From Chloroflexota bacterium (GTDB lineage Bacteria; Chloroflexota; Dormibacteria; Dormibacterales; Dormibacteraceae), in assembly GCA_005880345.1 (NCBI GenBank), contig VBGE01000197.1:1-5110 (forward strand): a DNA stretch of 5,110 nt. Reading direction: 5' to 3'. A program made the position numbers and the translations under genes. The notes under the pieces were generated by a model, which worked only from the letters and a program-made list of their open reading frames with translations, had not been told where the DNA came from and ran no database searches. Of the stretch, positions 1 to 5,110 are shown in pieces. Position 1 is the stretch's first letter. Every line of letters starts with the position of its first letter.

Positions 1-948
1 CCTCACCTTCCACACCGCAGCGGCCAGCCATTTCGCGTTGCGCTCATCGCCGGCGTGGCGCTTGTGATCGCCCTGGCGGCACTTCACCTGTTCGCCCTGG
101 CCACCGTCGCCGCGGTGCTGGTGCTGCCGCTGCTGTACCTGATCTATCTCTACGAGGTGGAGATCTATGAGACCGAGCCATGGCTGGTGATCGGGGCGAC
201 GATGGTCGTGGGGGCGGTGCTCGGCGCGCTGTTCGCGAACGTCGCCGGCGGAGCGCTCTCCGGGCTATTGCTGACAGGCGACCGGGACACCGGGTTCGTC
301 TTGGCCGCGATCGCCATTCCGGTAATCGCGCAGGTCCTCATGCTGGCCGGACCTCTCTTCTTGTACACGTTCCGCAGCCGCTTTCGCGAGCCACTCGACG
401 GTCTGGCCTTTGGCGCCGCCTCGGCCCTGGGCTTCAGCCTGGGCAGCTCGCTGGTCGGGTTCTGGCCCCTGCTCGCCGGGCCCCTGGTCGCCAGCGGCTC
501 CTCGGTCGATTGGGCCCTGCGCCTGACGCGGGCCGGCTTGCTGGTCGCTCTGGTCAACGCCTCGACCACCGCGCTGGTGACGGCCGCCATCTGGCTGCAT
601 CGCTACGACCGGCGGCGCGCCGGCAGGCCGGTCCAGTCCAGCATCCTGGTCGTGGCGATGGTGGCCTTCGGTGTCCAGATCGCAATTGCGGTCGTCGCCT
701 TTCTGGCACAGGACCTGGCGGTCGACCTCGCCACTCTCGGCGTCGCCACGATCGCCCTTCTCCTCTATGTTCGCCGCGTGATCCACGACTCCCTGATGGT
801 CGAGGGCGCGGAGCACGAGATCGGCCCCGACGCGCCCTGCCCGGAGTGTCACCACGTCGTGCCGACCATGGCTTTCTGCCCGTCGTGCGGCGCGGCGCGG
901 ACCGCGTCGTCCAAGCGCGCGCGATTGACTATCCCGGGAGCCGTGTGA
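1..948 (+). CDS. PrsW-like multi-pass membrane protein with C-terminal zinc ribbon, catalytic residues missing (5' end cut by window)
   Basis: The frame is open from base 1. A GTG at 55 is possible, but it has no ribosome binding site and would cut into the first hydrophobic helix, so the true start is probably upstream of the window. Counting codons from base 1, the protein is hydrophobic with about seven or eight membrane segments to residue 258. A cytoplasmic-type zinc ribbon follows, with Cys280, Cys283, Cys293 and Cys296 (CPEC-X9-CPSC). The stretch EPLDGLAFGAASALGF (residues 130-145) matches the DG-x-x-x-G-x-x-x-x-x-GF core of PrsW intramembrane metalloproteases. However, the family's EExxK motif reads AQVLM (110-114), the EN after GF reads SS (149-150), and no histidine stands in the later helix near residues 180-190. 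I infer a non-proteolytic PrsW homologue, perhaps a sensor or scaffold. The stop overlaps the next start (TGATG), implying one operon. The fold assignment is moderately sure; the role is unknown. Confidence 0.72.
   Translation, partial: PHLPHRSGQPFRVALIAGVALVIALAALHLFALATVAAVLVLPLLYLIYLYEVEIYETEPWLVIGATMVVGAVLGALFANVAGGALSGLLLTGDRDTGFVLAAIAIPVIAQVLMLAGPLFLYTFRSRFREPLDGLAFGAASALGFSLGSSLVGFWPLLAGPLVASGSSVDWALRLTRAGLLVALVNASTTALVTAAIWLHRYDRRRAGRPVQSSILVVAMVAFGVQIAIAVVAFLAQDLAVDLATLGVATIALLLYVRRVIHDSLMVEGAEHEIGPDAPCPECHHVVPTMAFCPSCGAARTASSKRARLTIPGAV
936..940 (+). promoter_or_regulatory. Ribosome binding site for the second zinc-ribbon gene
   Basis: GGGAG lies 7 bases before the ATG at 948, inside the end of the upstream coding region. 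It supports that ATG as the start, rather than the long open stretch upstream in the same frame. Confidence 0.6.
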
Positions 949-1724
949 TGGCGAGCCCAGCCCGCGCGATGTACTGCGGCCGATGCGGCGCACCACTCCC
1001 GCCGGGGGCGACGTTCTGCGGCCGCTGCGGGACGCCGGTGGCGCTGCAAGCGGCGGCCGCGCCCCCGCTGTATCGGTACCCACAGGCGCCGCCCACCTAT
1101 CGCACACCGCGCCCGTCCCGCCTCGGGCCGGTGATGATCGCCGTGGGGCTTGTGGTCGTTCTCATCGTGGTCGCCACCATCGTGGGCGTGCTCGCGGCGT
1201 CGCGCTTTGGCGCAGGCAGTCACTCGACGTGCACCAGCAACTGCTCACCCAAGCTGATCACCCCTCTGCCCGAGGAGGCCACCTACCGCAGCTCGGCTTA
1301 CCACTACGTCGTCAACTACACGTCCGCGTGGAAGGTGCGCACGCAAGACGCGAATGGCATCACGCTGGGCACGCGGGTCGGGTTCGTACAGATTGCGGGC
1401 ACGAGCGGCGGGCAGGCCGACCAGGCGCTGCAGTCGACCGTATCCGGGCTGCCGTCGGCCAACTATCAGGACGTGACTCTCGTCGCAACCCTCAAGGGCG
1501 CGCACCTGGCCGACCAGGACGGTGTGGGCGCCGTGTACTCCGCCAACTTCCTTGGTTCTTCGCAGACCGCGACGAAGGTCCGGTTCGCGGTGATCGCGGC
1601 CACGCGTGGTGGCTTCACGGTCGTGGTCTTGGCCGTCAACCCTGCCGATCCAAAGAACTCACCCAACGGCTTGCCGGAGGGCCAGCAGATCGACTACCTG
1701 TGCACGGAGTTCGGCTGGAGTTAG
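948..1724 (+). CDS. Zinc-ribbon, single-helix membrane protein with extracytoplasmic domain
   Basis: This 258-residue protein begins with a zinc ribbon (Cys10, Cys13, Cys24, Cys27; CGRCG-X9-CGRCG), followed by a Pro/Tyr/Ala-rich linker (about 35-58). One strong membrane helix spans about 61-84, and a 170-residue polar domain follows. The positive residues before the helix place the ribbon in the cytoplasm and the C-terminal domain outside. The outer domain has aromatic- and beta-rich segments (residues 120-200) that resemble the PsbP/DUF-type domains often found behind such linkers, but I cannot name a family. It holds three cysteines (95, 99, 252) that could form a disulfide. The start is chosen because the ATG overlaps the previous stop (TGATG) and has GGGAG 7 bases upstream; Met8 is a less likely alternative. 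Co-translation with the PrsW-like gene and the shared ribbon type suggest the two work together, perhaps in envelope sensing. That is inference. Confidence 0.85.
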   Translation: MASPARAMYCGRCGAPLPPGATFCGRCGTPVALQAAAAPPLYRYPQAPPTYRTPRPSRLGPVMIAVGLVVVLIVVATIVGVLAASRFGAGSHSTCTSNCSPKLITPLPEEATYRSSAYHYVVNYTSAWKVRTQDANGITLGTRVGFVQIAGTSGGQADQALQSTVSGLPSANYQDVTLVATLKGAHLADQDGVGAVYSANFLGSSQTATKVRFAVIAATRGGFTVVVLAVNPADPKNSPNGLPEGQQIDYLCTEFGWS

Positions 1725-1728
1725 AGCC

Positions 1729-2355
1729 TTAGACCCGCTCGAGCGCGAGGCGCGCGCCGAATCCCAACAGCACGACACCGGTGACGCGCTGCATCCACTG
1801 GCGCACGCGAGGCGTGGTGATCACATCGCGCAGGCGCGTGACGAAGATTCCATAGACGTTCATCCAGATCCAGCCGATGACCGCGAATGTCACGCCGAGC
1901 TCCAGCAGCCTGGCCAGCACAGGCTGACCCGGCAGCACGAACTGCGGCAAGAACGTGACGAAGAAGACGCCGAGCTTGGGGTTGCTGATCGCGGAGAGGA
2001 AGCCCTGCCGGAAGACCGAACCGGCCCTGGCGGCGGCAGGCATTCCGGCCAGCAGGTCGGCCGGTCTCTGGCGCGAGTCGAGCAGCGCGCGGATGCCGAG
2101 GTACGCGAGGTAGCAGGCGCCGACGAGCTTGAGGGCGAAGAGCACCCCACCCGAAGTGCGCAGCAGCGCGGAAAGACCGATCGCCGTAGCGGTGACCCAC
2201 ACCACAAGGGCGAGGCCGATGCCGCTCGTCGTCAACACAACACCGCGGCGGCCGTGGGCGAGAGCGTTCTTGGTCACAACGGCCATGTCCGGTCCGGGCG
2301 TGACGGCGAGCAGCAGAGACACACCGGCGAAGGCGATGAGCTGGGCGTCGATCAT
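1729..2355 (-). CDS. LysE/RhtB family amino-acid or metabolite exporter
   Basis: This 208-residue inner-membrane protein has the length and about six hydrophobic segments typical of the LysE/RhtB superfamily, which exports amino acids or related small molecules by proton-driven antiport. Clear family marks are TPGPD at 19-23 in the first helix, the LVGACYLAYLGIRAL segment (77-91), and RQGFLSAISNPK (116-127) with the conserved NPK before the FLPQF helix. The substrate cannot be read from the sequence; homoserine, threonine, leucine and lysine exporters all look alike. The ATG start overlaps the stop of the upstream acetyltransferase gene (ATGA, 2352-2355) and has only a weak GGA upstream, so it is probably translated by coupling. 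The TAA stop lies 4 bases from the stop of the convergent zinc-ribbon gene. Confidence 0.93.
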   Translation of the reverse strand: MIDAQLIAFAGVSLLLAVTPGPDMAVVTKNALAHGRRGVVLTTSGIGLALVVWVTATAIGLSALLRTSGGVLFALKLVGACYLAYLGIRALLDSRQRPADLLAGMPAAARAGSVFRQGFLSAISNPKLGVFFVTFLPQFVLPGQPVLARLLELGVTFAVIGWIWMNVYGIFVTRLRDVITTPRVRQWMQRVTGVVLLGFGARLALERV

Positions 2356-2891
2356 GCCAGGTCCGGGAGATCGAACGAGATCTCGTAGACCCCGCCGTTC
2401 AGCTTGGCCTGGTGGATCCAGCCCATCCTGCGCAGGAGGCCGAGCATCTCGCGGTTCTCCGGCAGCACGATCAACGAGAAGGACATGATGCCATGCGCAC
2501 GGCCGACTCGCGCGAGCTCGGCGAGCAGCTGGCCACCCAGCCCGCGCCGCTGAAACTCGTCGATCACGGCGACCGCGACCTCGGCCGCCTCGGTGCCGGG
2601 CGCTCGGTCGTAGCGGGCAACGCCGACAATGCGCTCCTTGCCATTAGGCCGGTGCGTGGTCGCCACCAGGGCAAATCGGTCGTTGTAATCCACCACCGCG
2701 AGACGGTGGGCGAGCGCGTCGGACATTCTCTTGATGGGCGAGAAGAACCGGAAGTACACGGTGCGCTCGGACATCGCGGCGACGGCCTCGTGCAGAAGGG
2801 GCTCATCCTCCGGCACGATCGGGCGCAGCCGCACCTTCGTGCGGTCACGAAGCTCGACGGTCATGGGCTCAAACCCGACTGAAGTCAACAT
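2352..2891 (-). CDS. GNAT acetyltransferase, resembling the stand-alone acetyltransferase domain of Pat-type enzymes
   Basis: This 179-residue cytoplasmic GNAT protein should transfer an acetyl group from acetyl-CoA to an amine. The acetyl-CoA pyrophosphate loop is QRRGLGG (114-120), after strand 4 (AEVAVAVIDEF, 103-113). The C-terminal half has the usual LPENREMLGLLRRMGW (143-158). The N-terminal part, SERTVYFRFFS (41-51), and the DYNDRFALVA segment (68-77) are typical of the GNAT domain of Pat/PatZ protein lysine acetyltransferases, here without the acyl-CoA synthetase domains or a cyclic-nucleotide domain. The substrate could therefore be a protein lysine or a small molecule. The start is set at the ATG at 2891, which fits the divergent leaderless promoter. 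The in-frame ATG at 2864 (shorter by 9 residues) is possible; neither has a good ribosome binding site. It is followed by the exporter gene with a 4-base overlap. Confidence 0.9.
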   Translation of the reverse strand: MLTSVGFEPMTVELRDRTKVRLRPIVPEDEPLLHEAVAAMSERTVYFRFFSPIKRMSDALAHRLAVVDYNDRFALVATTHRPNGKERIVGVARYDRAPGTEAAEVAVAVIDEFQRRGLGGQLLAELARVGRAHGIMSFSLIVLPENREMLGLLRRMGWIHQAKLNGGVYEISFDLPDLA

Positions 2892-2896
2892 CGCAA

Positions 2897-2906
2897 AAGG
2901 TAACCT
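2897..2906. promoter_or_regulatory. Putative shared bidirectional promoter (overlapping -10 elements) for two leaderless genes
   Basis: The only noncoding DNA between the divergent genes is 2892-2912. It contains AGGTAACCT (2898-2906), an odd-length palindrome centred on 2902. On the plus strand TAACCT (2901-2906) ends 6 bases before the GTG at 2913. On the minus strand TTACCT (2903-2898), or TACCTT one base over, ends 6 or 5 bases before the ATG at 2891. Both fit a TANNNT -10 element placed for a transcript beginning at the start codon. Neither gene has a Shine-Dalgarno sequence. I see no convincing -35 box on either strand. Confidence 0.5.
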
Positions 2907-2912
2907 GCGCGG

Positions 2913-4136
2913 GTGATCCGGCCTTCCCGGCGGCGGGCTCGCAACCTGGCCGTGGCCGCGGGCGCGACCGCCGCGGCGCTGTTCGCCCTGTTCGACCTGT
3001 ACCAGTGGGCGCTCGCGTACGCCGGCGACAGGTTCCACAACGACTTCACCTTTTACTACGCCGCCGCGCGCATCGGGCTTGGCCACGGCTGGTCGTCGAT
3101 CTACGACCTGCAGCTCCAGCAAGCGCAGCTCGACGCTCTCGGCTCGCGGATCACGGTCGCCGAGCTGGCGCGCTACATCAGCCCGCCTCCGGTGGCCTGG
3201 CTGGCAGCGCCCTTCACCGCCTTGCCCTACTCGACCGCGTACTTCGCCTGGAGCGGACTCTTGATCGTCGCGCTCGTCGCCACGTGCCAGCTGGCCGCAC
3301 CCGGCCGGAGCCTGTCGAAGATCATCTTGCTCGCGGCGGCGGTGGGTTGGGTGCCGGTGATCTACGGCTTGCAGCTCGGCCAACCCGGCTTGCTCGTCGC
3401 GCTCGGCGTCGCGGCCTCGTATGCCCTGTTGAGAACCGGGCGACCCACCTGGGCCGGAGTCGCGCTGGGCGCGATCGTTCTCAAGCCGCAGCTCGCGTTC
3501 CTCGTGCCCCTCGCTCTGCTCGCCGGCGGCCACCGCCGCGCGTTCATCGGCAGTGTGGTCGCGGTCGGTCTGATCGCTGCGGCCTCAGCGGCCACGCTGG
3601 GCGGTGACGGGATCGCGACCTACCAGGCACGGCTCAGCTTCGCCGCGTCGGTGCCGGTGAACCGCGAGCTCACGCTGGCCTCCTTCCTTGGCGACCTCAA
3701 TCTGACTCGAGTCGCGCAGGTCGCAATCGGCGCCTGGAGCCTCTTGCTCGCATTCCGCCTGCGACGGCGCGGTCCTGAGTGGCCTTACGTCTGCGCCCTT
3801 GCCTGCGGCATGCTCGCCACGCCTTACGTGCACCTCGACGACCTGGCGATGCTCGGGCTCGCGGCATGGCTGTGCCTGCGGGCCAGGACGCCGAGCTGGA
3901 CCTGGGTTTACGTCCTCGCCGGCGTGCTGGCGGTGGAAGGCGAGCCGATCTGGGGTCCCGCGCCTGTCATCGCGGCAGAGGTCGGCGGGCTGGTCCTCCT
4001 CTCAGTCGCGGCGTTCAAACATGACGACCGCGATCGCGAGCATGACGAGCCCGAACGCGAAAGTGATGCCGGCCTCCGCCGGCACGGCGAGCACGCGGCC
4101 GAAGAGCGAGAGGGCGTACCCGTTCGCGGGGCCTGA
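2913..4136 (+). CDS. Glycosyltransferase family 87 (DUF2029) integral membrane protein
   Basis: This 407-residue multi-pass GT-C type protein belongs to a family that moves a sugar, commonly mannose from a polyprenyl-phosphate donor, onto a lipid or glycan on the outer face of the membrane. After the first helix (about 12-34) comes NDFTFYYAAA (43-52), where Asp44 sits at the usual catalytic acidic position of the first external loop. The GT87 core QLGQPGLLVALGVAASYALL (154-173) and AGVALGAIVLKPQLA (181-195) is well conserved, and YVHLDDLAML (305-314) matches the late loop. About ten hydrophobic segments are present. The GTG start has no ribosome binding site but lies 6 bases after TAACCT, so the message may be leaderless. 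The last helix ends near residue 368. Residues 369-407 are highly charged and lie entirely antisense to the permease gene, so this tail may be a recent extension. The acceptor is unknown. Confidence 0.88.
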   Translation: MIRPSRRRARNLAVAAGATAAALFALFDLYQWALAYAGDRFHNDFTFYYAAARIGLGHGWSSIYDLQLQQAQLDALGSRITVAELARYISPPPVAWLAAPFTALPYSTAYFAWSGLLIVALVATCQLAAPGRSLSKIILLAAAVGWVPVIYGLQLGQPGLLVALGVAASYALLRTGRPTWAGVALGAIVLKPQLAFLVPLALLAGGHRRAFIGSVVAVGLIAAASAATLGGDGIATYQARLSFAASVPVNRELTLASFLGDLNLTRVAQVAIGAWSLLLAFRLRRRGPEWPYVCALACGMLATPYVHLDDLAMLGLAAWLCLRARTPSWTWVYVLAGVLAVEGEPIWGPAPVIAAEVGGLVLLSVAAFKHDDRDREHDEPERESDAGLRRHGEHAAEEREGVPVRGA

Positions 4137-4877
4137 GCCGGCGAGTACGACCCGTCGTATCGGGTCGATGCCATACGAAGCCGGGTCCAGGCGCGTGAGC
4201 AAGGTCATCCAGGCCGGCAGGTTGGTGAGCGGAAACAGAGCGCCCGACAGAAAGAACATCGGCATCATCAGGAAGTTCATCACGACCTGAAAGCTCTGCA
4301 GGCTTCGCAGCGTCGATGCGACCATGACGCCGAACGACGCCAGGCCAAAGGCGAGCACGGCCGCCAGCGGCACGACCTCGACGACCGTCAAGAGGTTCAG
4401 CCTGACGCCGACGAAAGGCGCGAGCACGAGCAGGATGAGGCCCTGGATCATCGCCTGCGTCGTCCCGCCCAGGCTCTTGCCGATGGCCACCGCCCAACGA
4501 TCGATGGGCGCCACGAGCACCTCTTTCAAGAACCCGAACTCGCGGTCCCACACGATGGACATGGCGCCGAAGATCGCCGTGAAGAGTATCGCCATGCCGA
4601 TGATCCCTGGATACATGAACTGGATGTACGAAATCCCGGTGCCGCGACCGAAACCTCCTCCCAGCGCCGAGCTGAGCCCAGAGCCGAAAACCAGCAGGAA
4701 CAGCAGCGGCTGGGCGAGAGAGGCCACCAGCCGCCACCGGTCTCGCCAGTAGCGAAGGATGTCGCGGTACCAGATGATGTAGATCGCGCGAAGGCTCGCC
4801 ACCCGCGTGTCGGCGGGCGCGATGTGACCGTCGCGTTGGGCGAGCTGGGCAGCAGGACTGGTGGATTCGACCGTCAT
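4002..4877 (-). CDS. ABC-2 type exporter permease (DrrB-like)
   Basis: This 291-residue inner-membrane subunit pairs with the ATPase encoded just upstream. After a polar N-terminal tail (1-30) it has about six membrane segments. Marks of the ABC-2/DrrB family are the amphipathic entry RDILRYWRDRWR (38-49), QPLLFLLVFGSGL (56-68), the cytoplasmic coupling-type segment WDREFGFLKEVLVAP (110-124), the long helix pair around 140-192, and FFLSGALFPLTNLPAWM (208-224) followed by DPASYGID (231-238). Such pairs export drugs, lipids or glycolipids; the cargo cannot be read here. The start is the ATG at 4877, because it overlaps the ATPase stop as ATGA and has GGGGAG 6 bases upstream. A GTG at 4898 would add seven residues and is less likely. 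The 3' end overlaps the convergent glycosyltransferase gene by 135 bases, all of it coding for the last membrane helix and loop here. Confidence 0.93.
   Translation of the reverse strand: MTVESTSPAAQLAQRDGHIAPADTRVASLRAIYIIWYRDILRYWRDRWRLVASLAQPLLFLLVFGSGLSSALGGGFGRGTGISYIQFMYPGIIGMAILFTAIFGAMSIVWDREFGFLKEVLVAPIDRWAVAIGKSLGGTTQAMIQGLILLVLAPFVGVRLNLLTVVEVVPLAAVLAFGLASFGVMVASTLRSLQSFQVVMNFLMMPMFFLSGALFPLTNLPAWMTLLTRLDPASYGIDPIRRVVLAGSGPANGYALSLFGRVLAVPAEAGITFAFGLVMLAIAVVMFERRD
4148..4167 (+). terminator. GC-rich hairpin just after the glycosyltransferase stop (weak terminator candidate)
   Basis: CGACCCG (4148-4154) and CGGGTCG (4161-4167) form a perfect 7-base stem with a 6-base loop, starting 12 bases after the glycosyltransferase stop codon. 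No T-rich run follows, so it is not a standard intrinsic terminator. It also lies inside the permease coding region (codons for the IDPIRRVV stretch), so it may be chance. Confidence 0.2.
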
Positions 4878-5110
4878 CGCCGCCTCCCCGCCGTCCACCG
4901 GCTCGCCATCGCGCGATTGCGATCGGTCGCGCTCACTTCCTCGTCGCGGATGGCATGTCCGGTGAGCTTCAGGAAAACGTCGTCGAGGCTCGGCCGGCGC
5001 AGCGAGACGGTGTCGACGGGAGCCTTCAGCTCGCGCACGAGCCTCGGCACGAATGCCTTGCCATCCGCCACTTCCATCCGCAGCACCCCGTCGTCGCGCG
5101 CAGGAGTCAC
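4874..5110 (-). CDS. ABC exporter ATP-binding subunit, C-terminal end only (DrrA-like; 5' part beyond window)
   Basis: Only the last 78 codons are in the window; the gene continues past base 5110 on the minus strand. The visible part is the C-terminal accessory domain (DUF4162-like) found after the nucleotide-binding domain in DrrA-type ATPases. It has a short beta-alpha unit (DDGVLRMEVADGKAFVPRLV, about 6-25) and then the diagnostic sequence VSLRRPSLDDVFLKLTG (35-51). The Walker and signature motifs are not in view. A charged tail of about 25 residues follows the family's usual end, terminating in RWTAGRRR. The TGA stop (4874-4876) overlaps the permease start by the ATGA arrangement, and the permease ribosome binding site lies inside this coding sequence. 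The two subunits should therefore be co-translated in a fixed ratio and assemble into one exporter. Confidence 0.9.
   Translation of the reverse strand: MTPARDDGVLRMEVADGKAFVPRLVRELKAPVDTVSLRRPSLDDVFLKLTGHAIRDEEVSATDRNRAMASRWTAGRRR
4884..4889 (-). promoter_or_regulatory. Ribosome binding site deciding the permease start
   Basis: On the minus strand GGGGAG lies 6 bases before the ATG at 4877. It favours that codon over the GTG at 4898, and matches the ATGA stop-start overlap. Confidence 0.65.

Noticed and set aside
180..947. Long open stretch in the frame of the second zinc-ribbon gene, upstream of its ATG
   Set aside because: The translated sequence is Arg/Gly/Pro-rich and low in complexity, typical of an off-frame read of high-GC DNA. 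It overlaps the hydrophobic PrsW-like coding region, and the ATG at 948 has both a ribosome binding site and a stop-start overlap.
1713..1728. GGCT...AGCC inverted repeat at the convergent gene ends, as a terminator
   Set aside because: The stem is only 4 bases with an 8-base loop and there is no T-run, so it would not be stable.
1606..2388. 260-codon plus-strand open frame opposite the LysE gene
   Set aside because: It is highly charged with no domain features, while the opposite strand has clear LysE/RhtB motifs (TPGPD, NPK). It is the antisense shadow of a membrane protein.
2892..3533. N-terminal extension of the acetyltransferase reading frame by 214 residues on the minus strand
   Set aside because: The extension is antisense to the GT87 gene, is made mostly of Gly, Arg, Gln and Asp, and matches no domain. 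The GNAT domain is complete from residue 1 at 2891.
3799..4290. Plus-strand open frame bridging the GT87 and permease genes
   Set aside because: The composition is Arg/Ser/Pro-rich and off-frame to GT87. It covers well-supported coding sequence on both strands and has no ribosome binding site.
4878..4898. GTG at 4898 as the permease start
   Set aside because: It would give a 25-base overlap with the ATPase gene. The ATG at 4877 has a GGGGAG site at the right distance and the same ATGA arrangement as the acetyltransferase-exporter pair.

Overview
This is a compact, high-GC stretch (roughly two-thirds G+C by eye) from a bacterial chromosome. It holds seven protein-coding genes, the first and last of which run off the window edges. 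I see no RNA genes, mobile elements, CRISPR arrays or long repeats. The GC content, the leaderless-looking starts, the zinc-ribbon membrane proteins and the DrrAB-like transporter suggest a soil-type lineage such as Dormibacterota, Chloroflexota or Actinomycetota. There is no marker gene, so this placement is a low-confidence inference.

Layout, left to right. (1) Bases 1-1724, plus strand: two overlapping membrane-protein genes that both carry a four-cysteine zinc ribbon. The first is a PrsW-fold protein that appears to have lost every catalytic residue of the family. The second is a tail-out protein with a cytoplasmic zinc ribbon, one membrane helix and an external domain. (2) Bases 1729-2891, minus strand: a GNAT acetyltransferase followed by a LysE/RhtB exporter, joined by a 4-base ATGA overlap. 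(3) Bases 2913-4136, plus strand: a GT87-type polyprenyl-phosphate-dependent glycosyltransferase, divergent from the GNAT gene. (4) Bases 4002-5110, minus strand: the permease and the C-terminal end of the ATPase of a DrrAB-type ABC exporter, also joined by an ATGA overlap.

Packing is extreme. Only 4 bases (1725-1728) and 21 bases (2892-2912) lie outside genes, and the glycosyltransferase and permease genes overlap tail to tail by 135 bases. The 21-base gap between the divergent genes carries a nearly symmetric element, AGGTAACCT, centred exactly 11 bases from each start codon. It is best read as a shared bidirectional promoter driving two leaderless messages.

Functionally the window is a series of small cell-envelope units: a putative zinc-ribbon membrane pair, an acetyltransferase with an amino-acid-type exporter, a membrane glycosyltransferase and an ABC exporter. 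Nothing links them into one pathway. The most unusual items are the catalytically dead PrsW-like protein paired with a second zinc-ribbon protein, the symmetric divergent promoter, and the glycosyltransferase tail written on the antisense strand of a membrane-protein gene.
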